Of a DNA stretch of 9,637 bases, positions 1 through 5,441 are shown one piece after another. Position 1 is the first letter of the stretch; each line of letters starts with the position of its first letter. Below the pieces are notes generated by a model that was not told the origin of the DNA, did no database searches, and saw only the letters and a program-made list of their open reading frames with translations. Made by a program: the position numbers and the translations under genes. This DNA comes from Betaproteobacteria bacterium (GTDB taxonomy: Bacteria > Pseudomonadota > Gammaproteobacteria > Burkholderiales > SG8-41): the NCBI GenBank assembly GCA_025353085.1, contig JANXRI010000325.1, positions 1 to 9,637 of the forward strand. Direction: 5' to 3'.

Positions 1-89
1 CCGCGCTCGATCGTTGCAATTACCTCTTCCTCAGTCGCTCCACGCTCTTGCAATCGATTCTTGGAGTGTGGATGCAGTCTGACTTTCAT
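1..89 (-). CDS. DUF4258-like small protein, N-terminal 29 codons only
   Basis: An ATG at 89 on the minus strand opens a frame that runs off the left edge without a stop. The visible residues begin MKVRLHPHSKNRLQERG and continue ATEEEVIATIER. The pattern His-x-x-x-x-Arg-x-x-x-Arg-Gly followed by (T)EEEV resembles the N-terminus of DUF4258-type small proteins. These are often about 80 residues long and are sometimes found beside a small DUF2283 partner, as in possible toxin-antitoxin or mobile contexts. A strong Shine-Dalgarno GGAGGT lies 11 nt upstream. The gene starts 43 nt beyond the gmd stop on the same strand, so it could be read through from gmd or have its own promoter. The function is unknown and the family call rests on motif memory for only 29 residues. 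Confidence 0.6.
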   Translation of the reverse strand, partial: MKVRLHPHSKNRLQERGATEEEVIATIER

Positions 90-100
90 GAGCGTATCTT

Positions 101-112
101 ACCTCCGGAGGT
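101..112 (-). promoter_or_regulatory. Shine-Dalgarno of the DUF4258-like gene inside a 12-bp palindrome
   Basis: The sequence acctccggaggt is a perfect palindrome. Read on the minus strand, its 3' half is GGAGGT, an almost ideal ribosome binding site 11 nt before the ATG at 89. It supports that start codon. With no loop the palindrome cannot fold as a simple hairpin, but a dimeric regulator could bind it. Confidence 0.55.
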
Positions 113-132
113 CCCTGCGCATAAACACGGCG

Positions 133-1251
133 CTACTCGTGATAATCGTAGGCGCTGTAGCCGTGGCGCTTGACGAGTTCATCGCGCTCGGCTGCCTTCA
201 GGTCTTCACGTACCATCTCGGCGACTAACGCCTTGAATGAAGTGCGTGGCTTCCAGCCAAGTTTGCGCCGTGCTTTGCGGGCATCACCTAACAGCGAATC
301 AACTTCAGTTGGCCGGAAATAGCGCGGGTCGACACGCACGACGGTCTGGCCGCGCGTCGGCGAGCCGCCTTTGGCGCGCGGGGCCGGGTCGACGACCGCA
401 GTTTCTTTAACGCCTTTGCCGCGCCACCGGAGTTTGAACCCGAGCTCGTTCGCGGCGGCGTCGACGAAATCGCGCACGCTGTACTGCACGCCGCTGGCGA
501 TCACGAAATCTTCGGGCTTGTCCTGCTGCAGCATCAGCCATTGCGCTTCAACATAATCGCGCGCATGTCCCCAGTCGCGCTTCGCGTCGAGGTTGCCGAG
601 GTACACGCAGTCCTGCAGACCGAGCTTGATGCGGGCGAGCGCGCGCGTGATTTTGCGCGTGACGAAAGTTTCGCCGCGCACCGGCGACTCATGATTGAAC
701 AGGATGCCGTTGCACGCGAACATGCCATACGCTTCGCGGTAATTGACAGTAATCCAGTAGGAGTAAAGCTTCGCCACGGCGTATGGCGAGCGCGGATAGA
801 ACGGCGTGGATTCGCGCTGCGGCGATTCGGTTGTTTTGCCGAACAGCTCCGAAGTCGACGCCTGATAGAAACGCGTTTTGTCGTGGAGCTTCAATATGCG
901 CATGGCTTCGAGCACCCGCAGCGCGCCGAGCGCATCCGAATTCGCGGTGTACTCGGGCTCCTCGAACGATACGGCGACGTGGCTTTGCGCGGCAAGGTTG
1001 TAGATTTCGTCCGGTTGCACTTGCTGAATCACGCGCATCAACGCCGAAGAATCGGTCATGTCGCCATAATGAAGTATCAGGCGGCGGTGCGATACATGCG
1101 GGTCTTGATACAGATGGTCGATGCGGTCGGTGTTGAATAGCGACGAACGGCGCTTGATTCCGTGCACGACATAGCCTTTGCCGAGCAGGAATTCGGCAAG
1201 GTAGGCGCCATCCTGACCGGTGATGCCGGTTATCAATGCGGTTTTTTTCAT
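133..1251 (-). CDS. gmd: GDP-mannose 4,6-dehydratase
   Basis: This cytoplasmic enzyme converts GDP-D-mannose to GDP-4-keto-6-deoxy-D-mannose, the branch point to GDP-L-fucose, GDP-D-rhamnose and GDP-perosamine. The 372-residue length is typical of the family. It is an extended short-chain dehydrogenase: the NADP-binding Rossmann motif GITGQDG is at residues 9-15, NLAAQSHV at 85-92, the catalytic Thr133/Glu135 in ASTSELFG, and the Tyr157-x-x-x-Lys161 pair in [15 protein letters not shown] (186-193) and [10 protein letters not shown] (225-234) are further Gmd hallmarks. The ATG at 1251 places the Rossmann motif at the usual distance from the N-terminus. It is divergent from manC, which makes its substrate. 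No Fcl, Rmd or Per to use the product is in the window, so the final sugar cannot be told. Identity is very secure; all key residues are present. Confidence 0.97.
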   Translation of the reverse strand: MKKTALITGITGQDGAYLAEFLLGKGYVVHGIKRRSSLFNTDRIDHLYQDPHVSHRRLILHYGDMTDSSALMRVIQQVQPDEIYNLAAQSHVAVSFEEPEYTANSDALGALRVLEAMRILKLHDKTRFYQASTSELFGKTTESPQRESTPFYPRSPYAVAKLYSYWITVNYREAYGMFACNGILFNHESPVRGETFVTRKITRALARIKLGLQDCVYLGNLDAKRDWGHARDYVEAQWLMLQQDKPEDFVIASGVQYSVRDFVDAAANELGFKLRWRGKGVKETAVVDPAPRAKGGSPTRGQTVVRVDPRYFRPTEVDSLLGDARKARRKLGWKPRTSFKALVAEMVREDLKAAERDELVKRHGYSAYDYHE

Positions 1252-1282
1252 GCACCTATGCTGCTGTATTGATGGCCGATTG

Positions 1283-1288
1283 ATTATA
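1283..1288 (-). promoter_or_regulatory. Putative -10 box of gmd (perfect TATAAT)
   Basis: The plus strand reads attata here, which is TATAAT on the minus strand, 31 nt upstream of the gmd ATG. The best -35 at an 18-nt spacer is TTATGA (1312-1307), only three of six matches, so the promoter may need an activator or may not be used. A -10 match in an otherwise GC-rich region, at a sensible distance from the start, supports the call. Confidence 0.45.
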
Positions 1289-1290
1289 CT
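1285..1290 (+). promoter_or_regulatory. Putative -10 box of manC (TATACT), overlapping the gmd -10
   Basis: TATACT matches five of six positions of the sigma-70 -10 consensus. It would give a manC leader of about 80 nt. No convincing -35 is seen 16-18 nt upstream. It shares four base pairs with the TATAAT of gmd on the other strand. Confidence 0.3.
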
Positions 1291-1317
1291 TGGAAAGGCC
1301 AGCCTCTCATAAGTAAC

Positions 1318-1349
1318 CAGGCGTGCAGTCGCGAATCATCGTGCGCCTG
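1318..1349 (+). promoter_or_regulatory. Inverted repeat / possible leader hairpin upstream of manC
   Basis: CAGGCGTGC (1318-1326) can pair with GTGCGCCTG (1341-1349), giving seven Watson-Crick pairs and two G-U wobbles around a 14-nt loop. It ends 26 nt before the manC start. It could be an operator or an mRNA leader structure; nothing in the sequence decides between these. Confidence 0.3.
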
Positions 1350-1375
1350 ACTAACAGACGAAGCGCAATGCAGAC

Positions 1376-2794
1376 ATGCTGATTCCCGTAATTCTCGCCG
1401 GTGGTGTCGGCGCCCGCTTGTGGCCGGTATCGCGCGAGTCATATCCGAAGCCGTTCATCCGGCTCGCCGACGGGAAAAGCTTGTTGCAGAAGACCCTGCA
1501 GCGGGCAGTTGTGCTCGCAGGTGCGGGTCCGGTCATCACGGTGACCAATCACGAATATCTGCACGCGACGCGCGAAGAATTTCGGGCGGAGCAACCCGAC
1601 GTCGACTCGCTCATTTTGCTCGAACCGTGCGCACGCAATACTGCGCCTGCAATCGCGCTCGCTGCGCTTTACGCGATGAAACAGTGGGGACCTGATACGA
1701 TCCTGCTTGTCCTGCCCGCCGACCATATCGTCGCGCCGCTCGAAAAATTCAAGGCAGCGGTCAATGTCGCGCAGCGCCTTGCCGCGCAGGGGCGGATTGT
1801 GGTGTTCGGCGTCAAGCCCACGCACGCCGAGACCGCCTACGGTTACATCGAATGCGGGCGCGCGATCGATGAAACCGCCGCCGACGTCGAGCGGTTCGTC
1901 GAGAAGCCGACCTTGGCGCTGGCCGAAAAATTCGTGGCCGCCGGTACGCATCTGTGGAATTCGGGGATGTTCTGCTTAACCGCAAAAACACTGCTCGACA
2001 ATTTGCTGCGATATGCGCCGGCGCTGCACGCGGCGGCGGGGCATTGTTTCGCCGCGACGCCCGATCGTAAAGGCGATGCCGTCACCCTCGACGCCGCGAG
2101 TTTCAGCGCGCTCTCCGCGATTTCGATCGATTATGCGGTGATGGAGAAGGCGGCGAACGTCGCAGTGGTGCGCGCCGCGTTCAGTTGGAGCGACGTGGGA
2201 TCGTGGAATGCGGTCAGCGAATTGACGCCGCCCGATGCGGCAGGCAATCGCACGGTTGGCGAATCGATCATGATCGACAGCAGTGACTGCTACGTGCAGA
2301 GCGCCGACCGCGTAGTGGCCGGCGTCGGCGTGCATGGCTTGCTGATCGTCGATACGCCTGATGCTCTCTTGATCGCGGACCGCACCAGGGCGCAGGAGGT
2401 CAGAGCGGTCACCGAGCGCCTGAAACTCGCTGGCCACGCGGCGCACAAAATCCATCGCACGGTGACGCGTCCGTGGGGAAGCTATACGCTGCTCGAGCAG
2501 GGGCCGGGCTTTAAATTGAAACGCATCGTCGTCAATCCCGGCGCAGCACTCAGTTTGCAGATGCACCACCGCCGCAGCGAGCACTGGGTGGTGATCGCCG
2601 GCATCGCGAATGTGGTCAACGGTGAGCGCGAATTTCTGGTGCACGCTAACGAGTCGACGTTTGTTCCCGCCCGCAATCGGCATCGCCTATCGAACGCGCA
2701 GCGCGAACCGCTCGTAATTATCGAAGTGCAGACCGGGGAGTACGTCGAAGAAGACGACATCGTACGGTTTGACGATGCGTATGGAAGGAAGTAG
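1376..2794 (+). CDS. manC: Mannose-1-phosphate guanylyltransferase / mannose-6-phosphate isomerase (bifunctional)
   Basis: This makes GDP-mannose from mannose-1-phosphate and GTP; its C-terminal domain interconverts fructose-6-P and mannose-6-P. The 472 residues match the ManC/AlgA/XanB/CpsB family (about 470-480). The N-terminal nucleotidyltransferase shows the signature GGVGARLWPVSR (9-20) followed by PKPF, then EPCARNTAPA (83-92), LPADHI (113-118), FVEKP (174-178), WNSGMF (194-199), SIDYAVMEK (250-258) and WSDVGSW (271-277). The C-terminal type II isomerase cupin begins at RPWGSY (365-370) and carries the metal-ligand cluster QMHHRRSEHW (395-404) plus a later His near 436. The start MLIPVILAGG is the standard family N-terminus, although no strong SD precedes it. 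It is divergent from gmd, the user of its product. The symbol algA would be equally defensible; the function is certain. Confidence 0.96.
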   Translation: MLIPVILAGGVGARLWPVSRESYPKPFIRLADGKSLLQKTLQRAVVLAGAGPVITVTNHEYLHATREEFRAEQPDVDSLILLEPCARNTAPAIALAALYAMKQWGPDTILLVLPADHIVAPLEKFKAAVNVAQRLAAQGRIVVFGVKPTHAETAYGYIECGRAIDETAADVERFVEKPTLALAEKFVAAGTHLWNSGMFCLTAKTLLDNLLRYAPALHAAAGHCFAATPDRKGDAVTLDAASFSALSAISIDYAVMEKAANVAVVRAAFSWSDVGSWNAVSELTPPDAAGNRTVGESIMIDSSDCYVQSADRVVAGVGVHGLLIVDTPDALLIADRTRAQEVRAVTERLKLAGHAAHKIHRTVTRPWGSYTLLEQGPGFKLKRIVVNPGAALSLQMHHRRSEHWVVIAGIANVVNGEREFLVHANESTFVPARNRHRLSNAQREPLVIIEVQTGEYVEEDDIVRFDDAYGRK

Positions 2795-2796
2795 CG

Positions 2797-2859
2797 GGGA
2801 AGGGGAAATGGGGTAAGGGGTGAGGGGCGATGAGCGATGGGTGATGGGTGATGGGTGAT
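2797..2859 (+). repeat. G-rich heptanucleotide array, left half of a mirrored pair
   Basis: Nine in-phase 7-nt units begin at 2797, 2804, 2811, 2818, 2825, 2832, 2839, 2846 and 2853. The last three are exact GGGTGAT; GGGTAAG, GGGTGAG, GGGCGAT and GAGCGAT precede them, with more diverged units at the left end. The array starts 2 nt after the manC stop. Positions 2796-2827 contain five G4 tracts separated by 2-4 nt, a strong G-quadruplex motif in the sense strand of the manC 3' end. It resembles the short tandemly repeated repetitive (STRR) heptamers described in cyanobacteria, but I infer no relationship. Confidence 0.85.
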
Positions 2860-2949
2860 TAAGGGATTGGGACCAATTCTCTCATCCTTTGCCCTTTGCC
2901 CTTTGCCCCTTACCCCTTACCCCTTACCCCTTACCCATCACCCATCACC
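2840..2949. terminator. Possible bidirectional 3'-end structure between convergent manC and rfbD
   Basis: The 17-nt GGTGATGGGTGATGGGT at 2840-2856 is the exact reverse complement of 2933-2949, and GGGGTAAGGGG (2810-2820) can alternatively pair with CCCCTTACCCC copies at 2906-2930. Transcripts from either side could form a long stem here. No U-tract follows, so this is not a classical intrinsic terminator; the terminator role is inferred from position between two stop codons. Confidence 0.3.
2885..2947 (-). repeat. C-rich (G-rich on minus) heptanucleotide array, right half of the mirrored pair
   Basis: Nine in-phase 7-nt units: TCCTTTG, two CCCTTTG, four CCCCTTA and two CCCATCA. Read on the minus strand they are TGATGGG, TAAGGGG and CAAAGGG, the same kind of G-rich heptamer as in the left array but inverted. 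The last unit contains the rfbD stop codon (2945-2947). Both arrays are 63 bp with a 25-bp spacer (2860-2884). A 17-bp perfect inverted match joins 2840-2856 to 2933-2949. Confidence 0.85.
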
Positions 2950-3823
2950 GCGTTCCAGCCAGGCACGCTTTAAGGCTGGCGCGCCACGCCGGCAACGCTA
3001 TGCCAAACCTGTGTCGCACTTTGTCATGCGTCAATACCGAATTGCGCGGCCGCTGCGCAGGCGTCGGGTAATCCGATGTCGGGATTGCAATAAGTGTGGC
3101 GCGGCGCGCGGTCGCGGGGTCATGCGTGTCGGCAAGGATTGCGGCCGCGAAATCATGCCAGGACGTCATGCCTTCCGAACTCAGGTTATAGATGCCGTTG
3201 AATGTGGCATCGTCGGCATCCGCGACGTGGGCGAGCAGGGTGGCGGTGGCGCTTGCCAGATCGCGGCACCAGGTCGGCGCGCCGAATTGATCGTTGACGA
3301 TTTTGAGTTCGTCGCGCTCGGCAGCGAGCCGGCGTATCGTGACCAGAAAGTTTTTGCCGCTCGCGCCATAGACCCAGCTGGTGCGCAGGATCAGATGTCT
3401 TGCGCCTGATGCCTGGATGGCGCGCTCGCCGGCTAACTTGGTGCGGCCATAAACATTGACCGGATTCGGTGCGTCGTCTTCAGTGTAAGCGCCGATTTTG
3501 CTGCCGTCGAAAACATAATCGGTGGAGTAATGAACCAGCAACGCATTCAGGCGTTGCGCTTCGGCCGCGAGCACGCCGGGCGCCATGCCGTTGATCGCCA
3601 TCGCGAGTTCGGGTTCGGCTTCGGCGCGATCCACCGCGGTATAAGCGGCCGCATTGACGATGATGTCAGGTCGCGCTTCACGCACGACGCCGCTGATCGC
3701 TGCCGCATCTGTCAAATCCAACGCATTGCGATCGAGCGCGAGCACGTCGCCGAGCGGGGCAAGGGCCGCGACTAATTCAGCGCCGACCTGACCGGTTCGG
3801 CCGGTGAGCAAGATTCGCGTCAC
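2945..3823 (-). CDS. rfbD: dTDP-4-dehydrorhamnose reductase
   Basis: This is the last step of dTDP-L-rhamnose synthesis: NAD(P)H-dependent reduction of dTDP-4-dehydro-L-rhamnose in the cytoplasm. The 292-residue protein is of normal length for RmlD/RfbD. The Rossmann motif GRTGQVG is at residues 8-14, VNAAAYTAVDRAE at 56-68, STDYVFDG at 100-107 (catalytic Thr101), Tyr125-x-x-x-Lys129 in VYGRTK, DQFGAPT at 178-184, and the C-terminal TSDYPTPAQRPRNS at 249-262. The start is GTG at 3823, where the first two bases of the rfbC stop lie (GTGA overlap), implying translational coupling with rfbC. The TGA stop is contributed by the last unit of the heptamer array. rfbA and rfbB, which make the upstream intermediate, are absent from the window. 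Identification is secure. Confidence 0.96.
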   Translation of the reverse strand: MTRILLTGRTGQVGAELVAALAPLGDVLALDRNALDLTDAAAISGVVREARPDIIVNAAAYTAVDRAEAEPELAMAINGMAPGVLAAEAQRLNALLVHYSTDYVFDGSKIGAYTEDDAPNPVNVYGRTKLAGERAIQASGARHLILRTSWVYGASGKNFLVTIRRLAAERDELKIVNDQFGAPTWCRDLASATATLLAHVADADDATFNGIYNLSSEGMTSWHDFAAAILADTHDPATARRATLIAIPTSDYPTPAQRPRNSVLTHDKVRHRFGIALPAWRASLKACLAGTR

Positions 3824-4365
3824 GCGAAAACCCGGGCGTCCTTGAATGACGAACCTTGCTTATCCTTGGGGGACAGGTCGGGCGGGCCGGCGAGCGGCCA
3901 TGCAATCGCCAGGTCGGGATCGTTCCACATAATGCAGTGCTCATGGTGCGGCGCGTAATAGTCGGTGGTTTTGTAGAGCACCTCCGCATGGTCCGACAAT
4001 ACGAGAAATCCATGCGCAAAACCGGCCGGCACCCAGATCGCGAGCCGGTTGTCGGCCGACAAGGTGATGCCGTTCCATTTGCCGAAATTAGCTGAACTGC
4101 GCCGGATATCGACGACCACGTCGAACACCTCACCTGCCAACACGCGCAGCAATTTGCCCTGCGAATGCGGATTTTGGTAATGCAGTCCGCGCAAAACATT
4201 TTTTTTCGAGCGCGACTGATTGTCCTGAACGAACGTCAGTTGTATCCCCGCGGCCGTCTCGAATGCGCGCTGGTTGTGGCCTTCAAAAAAATATCCGCGC
4301 TCATCCGAGAATACCCGCGGCTCGAGCGTGAGCACTTCAGGCAATACGGTGGATGACACTTTCAT
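3820..4365 (-). CDS. rfbC: dTDP-4-dehydrorhamnose 3,5-epimerase
   Basis: This cytoplasmic RmlC cupin epimerises C3 and C5 of dTDP-4-dehydro-6-deoxyglucose to give the RfbD substrate. From the ATG at 4365 the protein is 181 residues, the standard size, starting MKVSSTVLPEVLTLEPRVF. Family motifs: DERGYFFE (21-28), QDNQSRS (47-53), RGLHYQ (59-64) with catalytic His62, GKLLRV (70-75) with Lys71, VDIRRSS (85-91), PAGFAHGF (113-120) and Tyr131 in YKTTDYY. The frame extends upstream to a TTG at 4386, but those seven extra residues are outside the usual family start and lack an SD, so the ATG is preferred even though its own SD is weak. Its TGA overlaps the GTG of rfbD by 4 nt. It is transcribed divergently from waaC. 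Confidence 0.94.
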   Translation of the reverse strand: MKVSSTVLPEVLTLEPRVFSDERGYFFEGHNQRAFETAAGIQLTFVQDNQSRSKKNVLRGLHYQNPHSQGKLLRVLAGEVFDVVVDIRRSSANFGKWNGITLSADNRLAIWVPAGFAHGFLVLSDHAEVLYKTTDYYAPHHEHCIMWNDPDLAIAWPLAGPPDLSPKDKQGSSFKDARVFA

Positions 4366-4414
4366 CGCGGAATCTTTTGTGTGCAACGCGGCTGCACGTT
4401 TCGAAATGACGTCG

Positions 4415-4429
4415 ACGCATTCTATGCGT
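4415..4429. promoter_or_regulatory. 15-bp inverted repeat between rfbC and waaC
   Basis: ACGCAT-TCT-ATGCGT is a perfect 6-bp inverted repeat with a 3-nt centre, located 49 nt upstream of the rfbC ATG and 52 nt upstream of the waaC GTG. On the minus strand it contains TAGAAT (4424-4419), a five-of-six match to a -10 box for rfbC, though no -35 is evident. It may be an operator overlapping a promoter; this is only suggestive. Confidence 0.3.
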
Positions 4430-4481
4430 AAAGGCCCGCTGCGTGTAGGCTTACGGTATTGAGAAACAAGCGGCTTCGTCT

Positions 4482-5441
4482 GTGGCTATAAAAAAAATTC
4501 TGCTCGTCAAAACATCCTCGCTTGGCGACGTAATTCATGCGTTGCCGGCAATCACGGATTTGAAGGCGTCGGTGGCGGACGCGCAAATCGATTGGGTACT
4601 CGAAGAGTCGTTGTTGCCGATCGCGCGGTTGCATGACGGCGTGGACGAGACGATTTCGGTGGCGATGCGGCGCTGGCGGCGCGTGTGGTGGCGCGGTGAG
4701 ATACGCGACGAGATCAGCGCCTGCCGGCGGCGGCTGCGCGCAAAGACTTATGATGCAATCATCGACGCGCAAGGGCTTATAAAAAGCGCGCTGATCACGC
4801 GCGCCGCGCGCGGCGTCCGGCATGGACTCGATTTTCACAGTGCGCGCGAGCCGCTCGCGCCGTTCTACCACCATACGTACCGGATTTCGTGGGACCTGCA
4901 TGCAGTCGAACGAACGCGCTTGCTGATTGCGCGCGCGCTCGGTTATGCAGTGCCGCCACGAATAAATTACGGTCTTAACGTCGCGCCCCGTACGTTTCCC
5001 TGGCTCGCCACGGGCGCCTATGCGGTGTTATTGCATGCGTCGAGCGGCGAGTACAAGTTGTGGGACGAGCAGCACTGGCGGTCGCTCGGCGACGCTTTAA
5101 ACAACGCCGGTATGACGTGCGTTCTGCCGTTCGGCAGCGAACGAGAACGCGAGCGCAGCGGGCGCATCGCCGGGAAGTTGCGAGAGGCGGTTGTTCCACC
5201 CGCATTGAGTCTCGAAGAACTCGCCGGAATGATGGCCGGCGCCCAAGCGGTGATCGGCGTCGACACCGGCCTCACACATCTGGCGGCTGCACTGGGCGTG
5301 CCGACCGTGGGCATTTATGTCGCCACCGATCCGGCCGCAACCGGGATTTACGGCTGCGCGCGCGCCGTTAATTTGGGCGGCATCGGCCACCCGCCGACAG
5401 CGCAACAAGTCATCGCGGCCGTCCACGAGCTCGCACCGTGA
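4482..5441 (+). CDS. waaC: Lipopolysaccharide heptosyltransferase I
   Basis: This GT9-family glycosyltransferase on the cytoplasmic face of the inner membrane transfers the first L-glycero-D-manno-heptose from ADP-heptose to Kdo of Kdo2-lipid A. The 319 residues match the family. Visible motifs: KTSSLGDVIHALPAITD (10-26, catalytic-type Asp16), VAMRRWRR (60-67), IDAQGLIKSA (94-103), AREPLA (121-126), HAVERTR (140-146), the donor-binding region LLHASSGEYKLW (183-194) with Lys192, and GVDTGLTHLAAALGVP (259-274) with Asp261. The start is GTG at 4482, which gives the short KKILLVKTSS N-terminus normal for WaaC; no good SD is seen. Its stop overlaps the waaA start (GTGA), so the two core-LPS enzymes are co-translated. 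The SSGEYK segment differs from the TTRDDK I recall in E. coli WaaC. Confidence 0.94.
   Translation: MAIKKILLVKTSSLGDVIHALPAITDLKASVADAQIDWVLEESLLPIARLHDGVDETISVAMRRWRRVWWRGEIRDEISACRRRLRAKTYDAIIDAQGLIKSALITRAARGVRHGLDFHSAREPLAPFYHHTYRISWDLHAVERTRLLIARALGYAVPPRINYGLNVAPRTFPWLATGAYAVLLHASSGEYKLWDEQHWRSLGDALNNAGMTCVLPFGSERERERSGRIAGKLREAVVPPALSLEELAGMMAGAQAVIGVDTGLTHLAAALGVPTVGIYVATDPAATGIYGCARAVNLGGIGHPPTAQQVIAAVHELAP

Noticed and set aside
541..1140. Plus-strand open frame of 199 codons antisense to gmd
   Set aside because: It lies opposite a complete, motif-rich gmd; long antisense frames are expected at this GC content and the product shows no recognisable domain.
1976..2683. Minus-strand open frame of 235 codons antisense to manC
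   Set aside because: Same reasoning: His/Arg-rich composition, no motif, and it is fully covered by manC.
2866..2877. ATTGG-GA-CCAAT as an intrinsic terminator
   Set aside because: The stem is at most 4-5 bp with a tight loop and no following T-tract.
2797..2947. CRISPR array
   Set aside because: Units are 7 bp, contiguous, and have no spacers; the halves are in opposite orientation.
2855..3409. Plus-strand open frame of 184 codons starting in the heptamer array
   Set aside because: Its N-terminus is just the translated 7-bp repeat (PLPLTPYPLP-type) and the rest is antisense to rfbD, which has full family motifs.
4366..4386. Seven-codon N-terminal extension of rfbC from a TTG
   Set aside because: There is no Shine-Dalgarno before the TTG and the family normally starts at the internal ATG (MKV...).
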